DNA of 64,000 nt from Camellia lanceoleosa (Eukaryota; Streptophyta; Magnoliopsida; Ericales; Theaceae): NCBI GenBank assembly GCA_025200525.1, contig CM045761.1, positions 102,214,182-102,278,181 of the forward strand, given 5' to 3'. A program made the translations under genes and the position numbers. How positions within the stretch are numbered: the first letter of the stretch is position 1; every line of letters begins with the position of its first letter. Of the stretch, positions 1-11,291 are shown piece after piece. The notes beneath the pieces were generated by a model. It worked only from the letters and a program-made list of their open reading frames with translations, made no database searches and was not told the DNA's origin.

Positions 1-1507
1 TTCTAAATCATTTCCTTACCTTTTTCTTTTCTATCTTCTTTCCTCTCTCCTTATTTTTGAAAAAACCCTATACTCTCACTCTAAAATACCTTCCATTTTG
101 CTAAGATTTGGCCAAGATCACTTACCAAAAAGTGAAGAAGACTTGAAGACATTACTTTTTTACCAATTGAAATTTGGATCTAGAAAGGATTCTCCTAGAA
201 GCTTTTCTATCTTGCTTGATCATCGAGGTATGGTTACCTTTGACCTTGTATTTCTTTGTTTTGAAGAAGTAATTGTGGTATTGTTGTGGCTTAAGATGAA
301 ATGTTGATGTTTAAGTTATAATAAACTCTTAATTTACATAAAGTAGACTTTTCCCTTACTTTTAATTGAAATTCCCCAAACTCTTTTTTATCAAATATGC
401 ATATTATAGTAATGGAAACACGTATAAATGGAGAAATAGAGAAAGTCCCAAATGTAATAAAACCCTAATTTCAAATTGAGTAGAGAAGGGTATTTTAATT
501 GAGAATTTCCTTAAGGTATTAGAATATTGTGAATAATGAGGAAATGAGATATAAGAATATTATTGTGGAGATGGAATTGTGATTTTGGTGGTGGTTCCCT
601 TGCATGTTATGTGATGTTGTATGCTTGACAATGTTGAATGTTTGGTGATTGAATGGAAATTTGATGAATTGTCCATAGAGCATGAGTCCGGGTAAGAGTC
701 AGTTTTGATGTTGTGTAAGTTGTGTTGGTACTCGCGCGGGGGAAGTTAAAGGTGCCCAATTGTCCTGTCTAGGCATATCGCTGGACGAATGTGAGAAAAT
801 TTTTTTGGGTGTCCACTAGTCCTGCCATATTGTAGTCCGCAAAAATGGAAAAACGGATGATTTTTGGATGCTCATGTCCTGCCGTATAATAGTCGGTAAA
901 TGTGGGGATGGTTTTTAAACAAAAAAAAGCTTGTGTTTTGGCTTGGACTCTTACATAGGACATATGGGTTATTTTCTTTGGATGTGATGATGAATGATGT
1001 GGGATGTAAAATATGCTGATTAAATTGTTATGGTGTTTACATGATCGACAATAATTGCATGTGTACATAAACCCCTTATGGTGTTTGTCTCAATGATGTC
1101 ACATGCTTGTTCGAATAATTAAATACTTGGTTAAATGTATTTTTACTGGGCATATACCTTAACCCTATTTCATTTTTCAGGAATTGATGATACCCCACAT
1201 CCTTGATGAGTTGAGGAAGACAAACAGTAGTTCAATTTGGAAAGTTTGGTCTGAGAATATTTTGTTAATGATGTAGAAGGCATTGTACCTAGACTTTTGA
1301 ATTTGTTTTGTATTTTGTACGCCTTGAGGCTTATTATTTTTGTAAGACCATCTAGTTTATTGAACTGGAAAGTGAAACCAGGGTGTTTTGGAAATGTAAT
1401 TGTTGAATTGTAATCTCTTAAATCCTAGTTCAATGAGAAAGATGATCTTTGGGGTACATTATGGTATTGTCTTGGTATGTTCCTATATGTATTAGCAGGG
1501 CGTTACA
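1..1507 (+). mobile_element. Ty3-type LTR, left end outside window
   Basis: The sequence ends in TTACA at 1507 and is followed three bases later by a tRNA-iMet primer-binding site, which places the LTR's 3' border here. It is AT-rich, has no credible coding sequence, and holds a three-copy internal repeat (751-905). The 5' end was not found and may lie to the left of the window. Length and organisation fit the long LTRs of plant Ty3 elements; the lineage is not certain. Confidence 0.65.
751..905 (+). repeat. Three diverged 57-58 bp tandem repeats inside the LTR
   Basis: Units begin near 751, 808 and 866. Each carries a 'GTCCTG' core followed by a variable 'ATA.AGTC' tail. They lie mid-LTR. 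Such repeats are common in plant LTR U3/R regions, but no function can be read from the sequence. Confidence 0.6.
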
Positions 1508-1510
1508 AAT

Positions 1511-1522
1511 TGGTATCAGAGC
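1511..1522 (+). other. Primer-binding site (tRNA-iMet type)
   Basis: TGGTATCAGAGC, complementary to the 3' end of plant initiator tRNA-Met, lies three bases after the LTR end. It fixes the element's orientation as plus. Confidence 0.85.
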
Positions 1523-1886
1523 CATAGGTTAGAATACCTTGGGATTATAGGAAGTGACGTGTGTCACAATAGGGTTCCTAGGCCAGAACGGAATGCTTAG
1601 AGTGTCTTGTGTGTTTTGTGCATGTATGTGATTGTATGCGTGTGGAGTTAAACTTCTATGATATGATTTTTGTCCGTTGCATTCATCGAGATCCTTTTGG
1701 AAAGGCACCTGATCACTACTCTTTCTACTTGGAAGTCCTTGACTGCTATGGAACTAGCCAATATCTTAGGAGGACAGCTCCAACATTCTAACCTAACCCG
1801 AGATCCCTCCGTAAGAAGAAAGAGTGGGTTAAAACACTATACCCGTTCCACCGGCCCAAGAAGCTATAAGGGCCTTAACCAGAGAG

Positions 1887-2320
1887 ATGGCATGGGCTCT
1901 TTGGGAGTCCATGGAAATACTTAGAGTCGAGCAAGCGGTCAGGACGGTGGAAGCAGTAACTAGAGCTTCCTTTTTGAAAAAGGAGTTCTTTCGCTCAAAC
2001 CCTGTCGAGTTCAGTGGTGGACCCGACCTGATGAAGGCGAATAAATGGTTAGAGCAAATTGTCAAGTCCTTCAAGATTTTGGACATTTGGGAGGATGAGT
2101 TGCGGGTGGCATTAGCAGCCTATTAGTTGAAAGGAGAGGCCGGGCAACGGTGGAAGTACATTAAGAACCGAGTCAAACACACATGGGAGGCATTTGTGCA
2201 TGTCTTCCAAGAGAAGTTCCTCCCTCCCATAGCTAGGGAGCGGTTAAGGAAATAGTTTGAGGAGCTGCTCCAGCTTAATACACTAGTGGCTGAGTTTGAA
2301 GTCACATTCACTAGTTTATG
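1887..2320 (+). pseudogene. Truncated Ty3 gag
   Basis: The reading frame contains the retrotransposon gag core: 'NPVEFSGG' near the start, 'ANKWLEQI', then 'WKYIKNRVK', 'TWEAFVHVFQEKFLPP' and 'LVAEFEVTFTSL'. These match the conserved W..F...F...Y/F pattern of plant Ty3 gag (Retrotrans_gag). In-frame stops occur after 'ALAAY' (2124-2126) and after 'RERLRK'. Coding similarity stops abruptly at about 2320, where a short LTR tail follows, so nucleocapsid, protease, RT and integrase are all missing. A short related stretch near 1790-1900 in another frame suggests a frameshift near the start. Confidence 0.75.
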
Positions 2321-2325
2321 ACTGC

Positions 2326-2362
2326 CTTGGTATGTTCCTGTATGTATTAGTAGGGCATTACA
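2326..2362 (+). mobile_element. Short LTR 3'-end tail fused to gag
   Basis: These 37 bases repeat the LTR end at 1471-1507 with about three changes (CTTGGTATGTTCCT...TTACA). They abut the broken gag directly. The match continues a few bases ('AATT') past the LTR end, as it does before the primer site. Confidence 0.65.
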
Positions 2363-3599
2363 AATTCATTTAAGCTCGCATTTCTTGGATGACGTGACTC
2401 TTGGATATAGCTTCATCTAATGATGCAACATTATTAAAAGTCAAATTACAAAGTCAATCTGCGCAGCTCAATAGTCAAGGTCACATCTAGATCTATTGAT
2501 GGCTTACAAATCCCACAACTCCAATCTTGCCAATCAAAATTGCTTAGCATGCTGCTAATGATAATGCACACATCATTTTTTATTGTGCCAAATAAGGCAA
2601 CAAAACCACAATGGCGTTGAGTCATGTTTCCTTACTTTGGCTCAATTAAGGTCTGACTTAAAGTCTCAAAGACTTTTTTTTTTTTTGCTCATTTAAAGAA
2701 TGGGATTACATTCTTCACATTTGAACATCTTTACTAAGTCTGGATTAGCCAAATTAACTTCTATAAGCTAAATCAATTAGAGGAAAAAATGCACATTGGG
2801 ATTAATTTGATTAACACATCACAATATAATTTGTCGCAAAATCTAAATTAAATAGTAACAATATTACACAAGTTGCAAGATTGAAAATCCGTTATACTCG
2901 TAATCATCTCTAGCGCCACAGATGACAATTATCCAAAATTTAATTTAATTCATGCGCAATATATTGGTTTTCAGTAATAAATCTACAAAGATTTCTCTCA
3001 ATCGAACAACAACCCACTAACTATGGCATGTCTAAAGCGTGATAAAATATTTAACTCCACATGATAACATCTCAATATAATTCATAAAAGAAAACACGCT
3101 AGATTAATTTAATCATGAAATTAAAATTCATCAATATAAATAAATCATGCTATTCAAAATAACAACATACTACAAGTTCTACGCATTTAAAAAAACTTAA
3201 CATGATGTATACAGTATTTAAATAATGCCATAACAGATTTCTATAATTTTCTAGAATTTTCTAGAATTAATAATAACATAGAAAATCATAAATAAATATT
3301 ACAGAATTTAAAAAAAAAAAAAACAATCATACCAGTATGTAAGATGACAAATTAGTAGTCTACTATAAAAATTTCAAGTCCAGAATCCAAGTCATGCTCC
3401 CCTACGAGCAATTTAACGTAAAAAAATTGAATTATTCATTAATGATTTTTTTTTTTAATTTTCAAACAATTATGAACTTTTAACATATTGTAGAAAAATG
3501 AATTATGAGTCCAATGGTATAAGTCATGCTTCAATCAGAATTATAACGAATAATATAGAAGCAATTAAAGTAGTTTTTAAATTAAAAAAAGAAGAAGCA
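2363..3599. other. AT-rich intergenic DNA, no gene seen
   Basis: Strongly AT-rich with several poly-A and poly-T runs (for example near 2676 and 3310). No reading frame resembles a known domain, and I found no TIR or LTR border. Confidence 0.6.
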
Positions 3600-3860
3600 A
3601 ATATAGCCTTAATAGTCACATCGCCTTTGTCAGTGCTTACATCAGCAGATGACGTCAGCAATTTGGGTAAGCACTGACGTCAACGTGCGTGTTAGCGCGT
3701 CAGTGTATGCACAGCGCTTGCATCAGTGCGCATTAGAGTGCATCTGCGCTTGTGTCAATGCCCATCAGTGCTTGAAAGCAAATGAATGCAACCTTCAGCA
3801 CGTGGGGCCCATGTGCCACCTTTCAAACTCCTTTTCGGCTCTATTTTGGGAGTATCTAAC
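3600..3860. promoter_or_regulatory. GC-richer island with two TGACGTCA sites and a G-box
   Basis: Within very AT-rich surroundings there are two perfect palindromic TGACGTCA sites (3650-3657 and 3675-3682, starting 25 bp apart) and a CACGTG G-box (3799-3804). Short 'CAGTGC'/'GCACTG' repeats lie between them. In plants these motifs bind bZIP factors of the TGA and G-box classes. It may be an old promoter or an LTR U3. No downstream gene is recognisable. Confidence 0.45.
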
Positions 3861-4330
3861 TCAATTTTTCGAGAGTATCTAAAATAAGGAGTTCAATTCA
3901 CTCTCTCTCTAGTGAGAGTGTGAGTGTAGATTTTTGACATTTCATCTTCTATAATGAACCACCAAAACACAAAAACGAACCCAAATTAAGGTTTATGATT
4001 TCTCTCAATTTGTAAGTCGGAATCAGACCAATAATATACCGTTTCAAAGGTCTCGAAATAAGGATTTCAAATATATAATTTTCGTATGAAAACAAAGCAT
4101 GTAAAAACAACATCCAGTCAAAGTTACGAAAATTAAATATAAATTTACATTTTTCTCAAAATCCAACCGTCTGTTTTTTTGCAAAATTTACGGATATAAT
4201 CTAAATAATACAAACTACAACATATATGAAATGTAGGACGATCAGAGATGGTTCTAAAGACATCAATTTTTATGTACAAATCATATATATATATATATTC
4301 ATGCATAAATAACACGAGAACACCCAACAA
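3861..4330. other. AT-rich non-coding stretch
   Basis: It lies between the regulatory island and the copia-type primer site. By position it would be internal sequence of the minus-strand element at 4346-4804, but I see no gag or pol similarity. It contains a short (TA)n run near 4285-4300. Confidence 0.5.
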
Positions 4331-4344
4331 TGGCTTTGATACCA
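4331..4344 (-). other. Primer-binding site of a minus-strand LTR element
   Basis: Read on the minus strand this is TGGTATCAAAGCCA, one base off the usual TGGTATCAGAGC. It is followed at once (higher coordinates) by an LTR-like border, so it marks the 5' LTR of a minus-strand retroelement. Confidence 0.7.
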
Positions 4345-4345
4345 A

Positions 4346-4804
4346 TGTAGAAAAAAATAAGAAATAATAATCAGTGAAAATAAACAAATTTGGGAATACC
4401 TTTTACGCTCAAACCGAATCCATGGATCGTGTGGGTGAGTCACGTGCCCGTTGATGTTTTCGAGTAATTCCCAGGAGTGGAGTAGTACTAAAGAACTGCC
4501 AACACTATTCACAATACAAAGGCATGGTTGTTCTTCTATGACAGAGAGCTAGAGAGAGAGAGACTTTTTCTAGAAATATTATGCAGTTAAAACCCATATC
4601 ACCATAATACGTAATATGTATATATGCAAGAGATGTAACCACTCACAATTCTATCTCCCCAGGAGATGAGATTGTGGGTTATTCACCATTATCCCCAGGA
4701 TAAGGTGGTTTGAAGTTCAAACTGATAAGGTTACTACATGGGTCATAGATTATGCCACCATAGGTACCTAAATCTAGGTCTGAAACCCGACCCGATTTCT
4801 AATA
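4346..4804 (-). mobile_element. Copia-like 5' LTR, remnant
   Basis: The minus-strand end adjoins the primer site, and the minus-strand start near 4804 reads 'TATTAGAAATCGGGTCGGGT', which resembles the 'TGTTAGAAATCGGG' starts of short plant copia/TRIM LTRs with a decayed TG. Length is about 459 bp. No second LTR or coding region was found to the left, so this is a 5' LTR remnant. Confidence 0.55.
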
Positions 4805-5005
4805 GTTCTCAAAACAATTCGTAGTTGGACAAAATATTAATGAGAAATGCCATATAAAGTTTTTTTTTTTTTTTGGCTGAGAAAATAGCATTTTAGTTGG
4901 ATAGTCATAAAATAATGAAAAATGATATAGAAGTATATTTTCTTGATCTACTTTCTAGATCTAATGACGTGTGAAAGATATGATTGACTAATGATTGAGA
5001 ATATC

Positions 5006-5009
<4 letters not shown>

Positions 5010-5084
<75 letters not shown>
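5010..5084. repeat. Compound microsatellite (TG)n-(GA)n
   Basis: About 16 TG units (5010-5042) run into about 19 GA units (5047-5084). It is a likely polymorphic marker. Confidence 0.95.
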
Positions 5085-5086
<2 letters not shown>

Positions 5087-5159
5087 TGACTTAGATATTC
5101 TCATAGATTGGCACATCATTAGATTTCAAAAATGGGTTTAATTTTGGGGCACTTAGAGC

Positions 5160-6431
5160 ATTCCCAACAGATAAGGGTTTTGGAAATGCGGTTTTATAAT
5201 TATTTGATTGTATATCTGTATTGTTATCTTTTAAATATTGCATTAGAGATAACTATTTTTTGGCTGTCGATGGAGGATAGTATTGCCGTGTGTTAGAAAT
5301 TGCATATGGATTAGGAAATTTGGAATAGTTATAAAATCATTCATATCATGACGCATGTCATGGATTTTGGAACTCAAAACTGTATGTTTTGGAAGGGATG
5401 CTTTGAAAATTCTTGTATTTTGTTTTGAAACATTTGGATCATTTTGAAATGTCATTTCGGAACACATGTATTGTGCTGTTGAAAGGGGGTTTTAAAGTGG
5501 TAGCTGTAAGGGGGTATTAGAGTAGAATTAAATTGGCATGTGTGTCCTCAGTGTAAGACCGAAAACCCGCTCAGTTGGTGTCGATTCCATCTGGATAATC
5601 CAAGTAAAATGGCATAGTGACTTGTATAGTTACTACTATGAAAACTATAGCCCTGGAAATTTACCAATTTTATTTATTATCATTTTAATTTGAAAAGGAT
5701 GTTTTGGAAAATGTTTAGCAACGTATTTGCTTTTATTTAGTGATGTATTCGCTTTTGGTTTAGCAATGTAATTGCTGGTTGATACTGTGATATACGGGCT
5801 TGTGTTGGAAATGGGTTTTTATCAAATAGATATTTTGATTTTAGAAAACGTTTTGAATAAATGAAAGGTTTTGATGATTGGAAAGAAGGGATTTTTGTTG
5901 GGAATCAAATGGTTTGGATAATGCATTGAGCATACTGTATATATGTATAGTATTCATGATCATTTATGCTAGTGAAGCATATTTAGTTTTTGAAATATTC
6001 TCTACTAGGCTTTATGCTCATCCCACATGGCTAGAAATATTTTTTAGGTGTGTTACATAAATGTAGATGGAATAAGACAATGGATGTGTTGGAGCTGAGT
6101 ATGAGTGCTCCTGTATTTGTTGGCCTTGGGGCATTTGTTTATTTAATAGGTCGAGTGCCATTCTCGTAAGGGTTTCACCTTTGTATATGATGTAAGCTTT
6201 CAGGTATTTCAATTTCATGTATCACATCATTATATGTTTTATATAAAGAGCATTCATTTCACTTAGAAGTTGGATATACGGTTTATAAAATTAGATAAAC
6301 TCACTTATTGTTTGATTGTATAATATCCATTTGCATGAGAGATGTTATTTTATTCTATCTTATTGTCATTTTTATTTATCGGCTATGGGTTCATTCAAGT
6401 GGGTCAGACCTTGTAAATCCAGGGCGTGACA
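5160..6431 (+). mobile_element. 5'-truncated Ty3 LTR (plus strand)
   Basis: It ends in 'CCAGGGCGTGACA', a typical LTR 3' terminus. Landmarks such as 'TCTACTAGGCTTTATGCTC' (near 6000) and 'GAAAACCCGC' (5562-5571) also occur, diverged and in the same order, on the minus strand of 6432-8559. The 5' border is not defined; similarity fades around 5160-5250. Confidence 0.55.
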
Positions 6432-8559
6432 AGGATAAATCCATAGCACATGTGACAATATAAAAGTAAATGAAATAACAACAAAATAAATGCCCAAAGG
6501 TTACAAGTTCCAAGGCTTAAGCCTGGTTACACAAAAATGGTTGTCAAACCCATACACATTAAGCCCTTGGCTTGCCAAAGATCACAAAAGAAAAAGAGTC
6601 TCGTGCTCTCAAGACATTCCACACCTTTAACTAGGTGGGATCACCACATCTTTTCCTTCACAAATCCATTGGGAGTGAACACAAAACCCAGTAGAGATAT
6701 CTTAACAAAGTATATATGTTTAAGTAGTCACATATACATGAATACAAATGCCATGCCATTCCATGTCCTAGTGTCATAAGTTTTCCATTCTTTTGAAACA
6801 CATGCAATGTTCCTATCGAAAAGTTCATTATCTCCATGAAATTCAAATAATGACAATGGGGTGGTAAACAAGTAATCCCTAAACTGGTATCTGCAAGTAA
6901 GCATAACAAATATTACTAATTTTCCCACTTTATTGGCTCCTAACTAGAAGGCATGTGGTACCTCCTCCGTGCGTGTTTTCGATTTTTCACCATAGACACT
7001 CATGCCAACTTAAACAATACCAATTACACCACATATCTGGACTTACCAAACATATTTACCCCAAAATATTTCAATAGCAACAGTTGTTTTCTCAAAACAA
7101 TGAATTAATTTTCAAGGCATTATCGTAATGAACAATATTCTAAGTGATGCAAATGAGTGAAATGGGAGGCAATTACATATATGTATCTCATTTGTACAAT
7201 ATTTTCATAATTCTCAACACTTATTCAAAGTGAACTTCTATGGTTCAATAGTTTTAAAAATCATGACAAAATACAAATCCATGAGACATATGTTGCCATT
7301 TCATGTTCGCAATCAATATTCGTTTCATAGTCCAAACTTATATCATTTCATGATCTTCAACATTTTCCAAAAACACATTTATCCATCTCATGAATATCTC
7401 AACTACACAACAACATAAGAATGGTTCTATCAATTTCTTAAGGAATTTAACAACAATTTCATGGATATTTCACAAAATCCACTTTTTCCCAAATTTCTTC
7501 AAAACAAGGATTTGATCCAAAAAGGGTTTTTCCTTTATTTTTCATGAATTCTCCTCACAAGGTACTTCCAAGAGTTTTATAAGTTCATAAAACATTTTTA
7601 ATTTGTACATCTTCACAAGAAAAATCATTTCCTCAACATTTTTAAAACCCACAGTACAAAACTCAAACCTTACATTCAAAACCATAGGAAAATAAACTAG
7701 ACATACTAAAATCATATATATAACTCAAAAAAACTCCCGATCTTAAGATTTGGGAAGAAAAACTGAGATAAGCTTCAAAATCAACGACGTTGAAATTCAA
7801 TCTCTACTGTACACCACGTAGACATTGGTGAGCTCTCCAATAATAATGAGGGTACTAGGGTCAAAACCCGAATGGATTTGGAGGGATTAAGGAATTTATA
7901 AGGGTTGGTGGGTGTATATTTAAAGAGAGATGAGAGAAATAAAAGAAAGTGAAATGTAGAGAGAGAGAGAGAGAGAGAGAGAGTAAAGTGAAAAAATGAG
8001 GACAGAAGTGTGTAAAGCTCAACTTTTAAGTGATTGGACACATTTTTTTTGAAGCTGACCGCAGACAGACCGCTCGAGCAAACAAACCTATGCTCAAGCG
8101 AACAATTCAAATTCCAAGACCACTCGAGCGAACAATTTTGCACTCGAGCAAAAAATACCAACTCCCAAAACCTCTCTCCTCTCTGCAAAAGACCGCTTAA
8201 TCTATGAAACATTCGTTTGAGTGAAGAATACACACTCACAATAGTTTAGACTGCAAAACGAGATACTGAAAGGTCGACGTTACCGCTCGAGCGACAAAAG
8301 TTCTGTTCGAGTGGTCCCAACTCAAAATAGAGACATCAACTAACTAAATTTATTCCCACCATTCTCGAAATCACTCCAACGCCCAAGAATGCAAAACGAC
8401 ACCCCGGAACACACTAGGATGTATTCGAATAACTTTAGAGAAAAGAATAGACAATAACAAGAGACTCATAAGGTTCCAAAATAGCAAGGATGATCAAAAG
8501 GAAATGAAATTCTAGATTGAAATACCGAATTTGTTTTAATAAGGATTTGGGACATCACA
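6432..8559 (-). mobile_element. Ty3 LTR (minus strand), tail to tail with its neighbour
   Basis: On the minus strand it starts TGTGATGTCCCAAATCC at 8559. From there it runs through a U3 with CTCGAG pairs, a (CT)n tract (plus-strand GA near 7960-7984), a TTTAAATAT box (about 7915-7924), and then the same landmarks as 5160-6431. It seems to lack the last 30 or so bases of the LTR, because at 6432 it meets the end of the plus-strand copy. No internal region or primer site is present. Confidence 0.6.
8073..8311 (-). promoter_or_regulatory. Three CTCGAG pairs, each with 20-bp spacing
   Basis: CTCGAG or one-mismatch copies start at 8073/8093, 8123/8143 and 8286/8306. The interval within each pair is exactly 20 bp although the spacer sequences differ. 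They lie upstream of the TATA-like box of the minus-strand LTR, in its U3. A single cooperative binding site type is inferred. Confidence 0.6.
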
Positions 8560-8678
8560 AGCAGGGGCACTTTCTACAAAAGGAGGTTCCTTATTATTAT
8601 TATTAAGCTGGTGATAACTTTGAAGAATCAAAATAGTTCTATGCTTTGTATCTTGCTGAAAGATATTGTATTTATTAG

Positions 8679-8844
8679 GTCATGCCTTTTCTCCTCCGCA
8701 GAACAAAAGATGAAGTCTTGTCTGATCTGCCGGAGAAAATTATTCAAGATAGATATTGTGACCTGAGTCCTGTCCAAGTAGTACTTTATGAACAGTTTTT
8801 TGGTCCACCCATGAAACAAAAAATCTCAAGTGTAGCAAAGCTAA
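8679..8844 (+). pseudogene. BTAF1: BTAF1 exon remnant 1, left half
   Basis: It follows an acceptor 'TATTAG' (8673-8678) and reads 'VMPFLLRRTKDEVLSDLPEK' then 'IIQDRYCDLSPVQ', the conserved segment joining the two SNF2 lobes. It is interrupted at TAA 8842-8844 by the PIF-Harbinger element. With one TAA removed, the frame runs straight into 15262. Confidence 0.9.
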
Positions 8845-9398
8845 GCCTTGGTTTGGCAATCCGGTCTTGGGCTAATTTACCCACATTCGTCCAAAATAGG
8901 CTAAATTAGCCACAAGAGACAAAAAAACATTCACGTGGCTAGGGAACAACTTAGTATCTATGCAAATTACCAAATTACACCCATTGCTAATCTATTTGTC
9001 TCACACCAGCACCAATTCAAACCACACACTCTCTCACCTAAGGCACTATTAGACGTTGAAAGAAGGAGGCAAAAAACACAGATGCTCAATGGCGAAGAAG
9101 AATAGTAAAGCTGTCCACAGCCCAAGCCCGTTGGAGTGGACATCGCCGGCGACACTGCATCCATCCCGTCCTTACCACCACCGATCGTCTGGTACTTTAA
9201 TTTTATTTTTTTTGGGTATATGTCATCTTCTTCAACCCGATCTGCTAGGTGATTTAGTAATTGTCCAATTTTTTGTTGTGTGGATGTTCTTTGTTTGTTT
9301 GGTAGATGGGAAAAACAGTGTATGATGATGGATGCTCCATCAGATCTAAACTTTGGGTTTTCTTTACAAAATTTATCTTTGTAAAGTGGCGTGGTCTG

Positions 9399-9868
9399 TT
9401 ACATTTTTTTTTTCTCATCTCTTTGATTCTAGGCAGCTTTTGTATGCTGATTTTTGGATATTGAGTCCTCAATTTTTTTATTTTATTTTATTTTTTCCCA
9501 TTTTGTATATGTCCTGTGTGTGGACTGAATTTTACATTTTTGCAAGACAAAACATTTATGTGTTTATATTAAAGCATCTGGAAAAGTATGTGAAGAAGGT
9601 TGGGTTACAAATGCTGAAGTATCTCTTTTTTTTTTTACATTTTTTTTCCTCATCTCTTTGATTCTGAGCAGCATTTGTACGTCGATTTTTGGGTAAGAAT
9701 CCTCCATTTTTTACTTTTTTTTTCTTTTTTCCATTCTATATATATGTCCTGTGTATGGACAAAATTTTAGAAATTTGCAAGATAAAACATTTATTTGTTT
9801 ATAGACTAGAAAGCATATGGAAAATTATCTGAATTTTGATGGGTTAGAAATGCTAAAGTACCTCTTTG
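9399..9868 (+). repeat. Tandem duplication of about 236 bp inside the Harbinger element
   Basis: 9399-9634 and 9635-9868 share the order 'TTACATTTTTTTTT', 'CATCTCTTTGATTCT', 'ATGTCCTGTGT', 'GCAAGA.AAAACATTTAT' and 'AAATGCT.AAGTA'. Both copies are diverged. They lie in non-coding sequence before ORF1. Confidence 0.75.
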
Positions 9869-10989
9869 TTTTCTTTTTCTCTTTTTCTTTTTTTGTTTTC
9901 GTGGTTGTTGTTGAAGTTGTCATTTTTTTTTTCGAGTTTTTAAATTTATCTTACATCTGCAACTGTTAGAATTGCTACTTTTATACATGGTTACACTTGA
10001 TCTTGTATTTGAAAGTGATTCAGTAGATACGCATGGTTGTATTGTACAGCCCAAATGTTCCCAACTTCCACTTTACCTTGTTGATCAACAATTCCATTGT
10101 TAGTAACACACATAGAGAGAGAACTCGCATGAAATTGGAATTAAAGAGGTGGAATTGGAAGGAAGAAACTGTACAAGCACCAATTAGGGATTGGTGTAGG
10201 GCATTTGCTAGATAATGAGAGCTTCTGATTAGAATAATTGGGAATCGATTGGTGGTCATTTTTTTCTTTTGTAAAACCCCATTTTTTACTAACAAATGGG
10301 GACATTTCTCATTTTATACATAAACAATTCCTGAACTCTAAATGATGCGGCAACTACATGTTAACGTATTTGTTGTATTTTAGTCTTTTACATGGTCAGA
10401 AAACAAGCTATGGCTTCTTTTACCTCTACTACAACTTCCACTACATGGCCACGTCGAATATGTGTTGGTAGCTATGGCTAATGTGTTGTGAAGATATCCA
10501 GATTAAAAAAAAATCCAAGGCATCTGTATTTTGCTTGTCCATACCATGTGGTGAGTGCCCAATTCAATAACGGTCATAATTGAATTTAATTTTGAACCAA
10601 TTTACTAATAACTTCGTCATTTTCACTCGTTAGCACTGTGTCAGTTGGATTGGTTGGTGCGAAGCCTCCTCCACAAACAACATTGTCATGCAATTGCGAG
10701 ATGATATCATACATATTCAACACTCGTTATATCTCCTTAAAACCATTGTCTCTGTGTTGTGCATTGTCGTTATCATTTTGTTATTGCGTATGTAAGCAAA
10801 CATAGCTTTTTGAATCCATGAATGTTGTTAGAATGTTGACTGTAATCACTTTAATTTTGCCTTTCGTTCCATGAATAGTTTGGGGGAGACATTAATGACT
10901 ATTTTAGTGCAACGAAATTATGCAACAAATGTTTGTATTCCTATGTGCACTCGTGCTGCATCAATGTTATGTGTTGCTATTCTTATTTT

Positions 10990-11110
10990 AATTACTGTGC
11001 AATGGTTACATATTGTTAACGTAGCAACCAATTGTTTCTAATTGTTGTGCAATGGTTACATATTATCAACATAGTAACCAACTGTTTTTAATTACTATGG
11101 AATGGTTATA
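10990..11110 (+). repeat. Short tandem repeat, about 53-bp unit
   Basis: Three diverged units of 'GCAATGGTTACATATT...GTAACCAA.TGTTT' lie between the 5' region and ORF1 of the Harbinger element. Confidence 0.65.
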
Positions 11111-11291
11111 TATGTATGTGTTCCCATGCAATTTTATGATGGTGATAATTTTGGCTCATAAATTACTTGGCATGTATGCGTGGTTAGTCCAAATGGCTTT
11201 CATACGTACTTCTCCTAGTACCCATTCAAAAACAAAGGCATTGCAACAGAAAAGTGTAGTAATGTTGACGAAACACACAAGCAGTTCAACC

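Noticed and set aside
1511..1522. tRNA-like 12-mers (also 16888, 53481, 4331)
   Set aside because: They are retroelement primer-binding sites, not tRNA genes; no cloverleaf surrounds them.
7781..8239. 152-codon minus-strand frame
   Set aside because: It lies inside an LTR U3/R with a (CT)n tract that creates Ser-Leu runs; no conserved domain.
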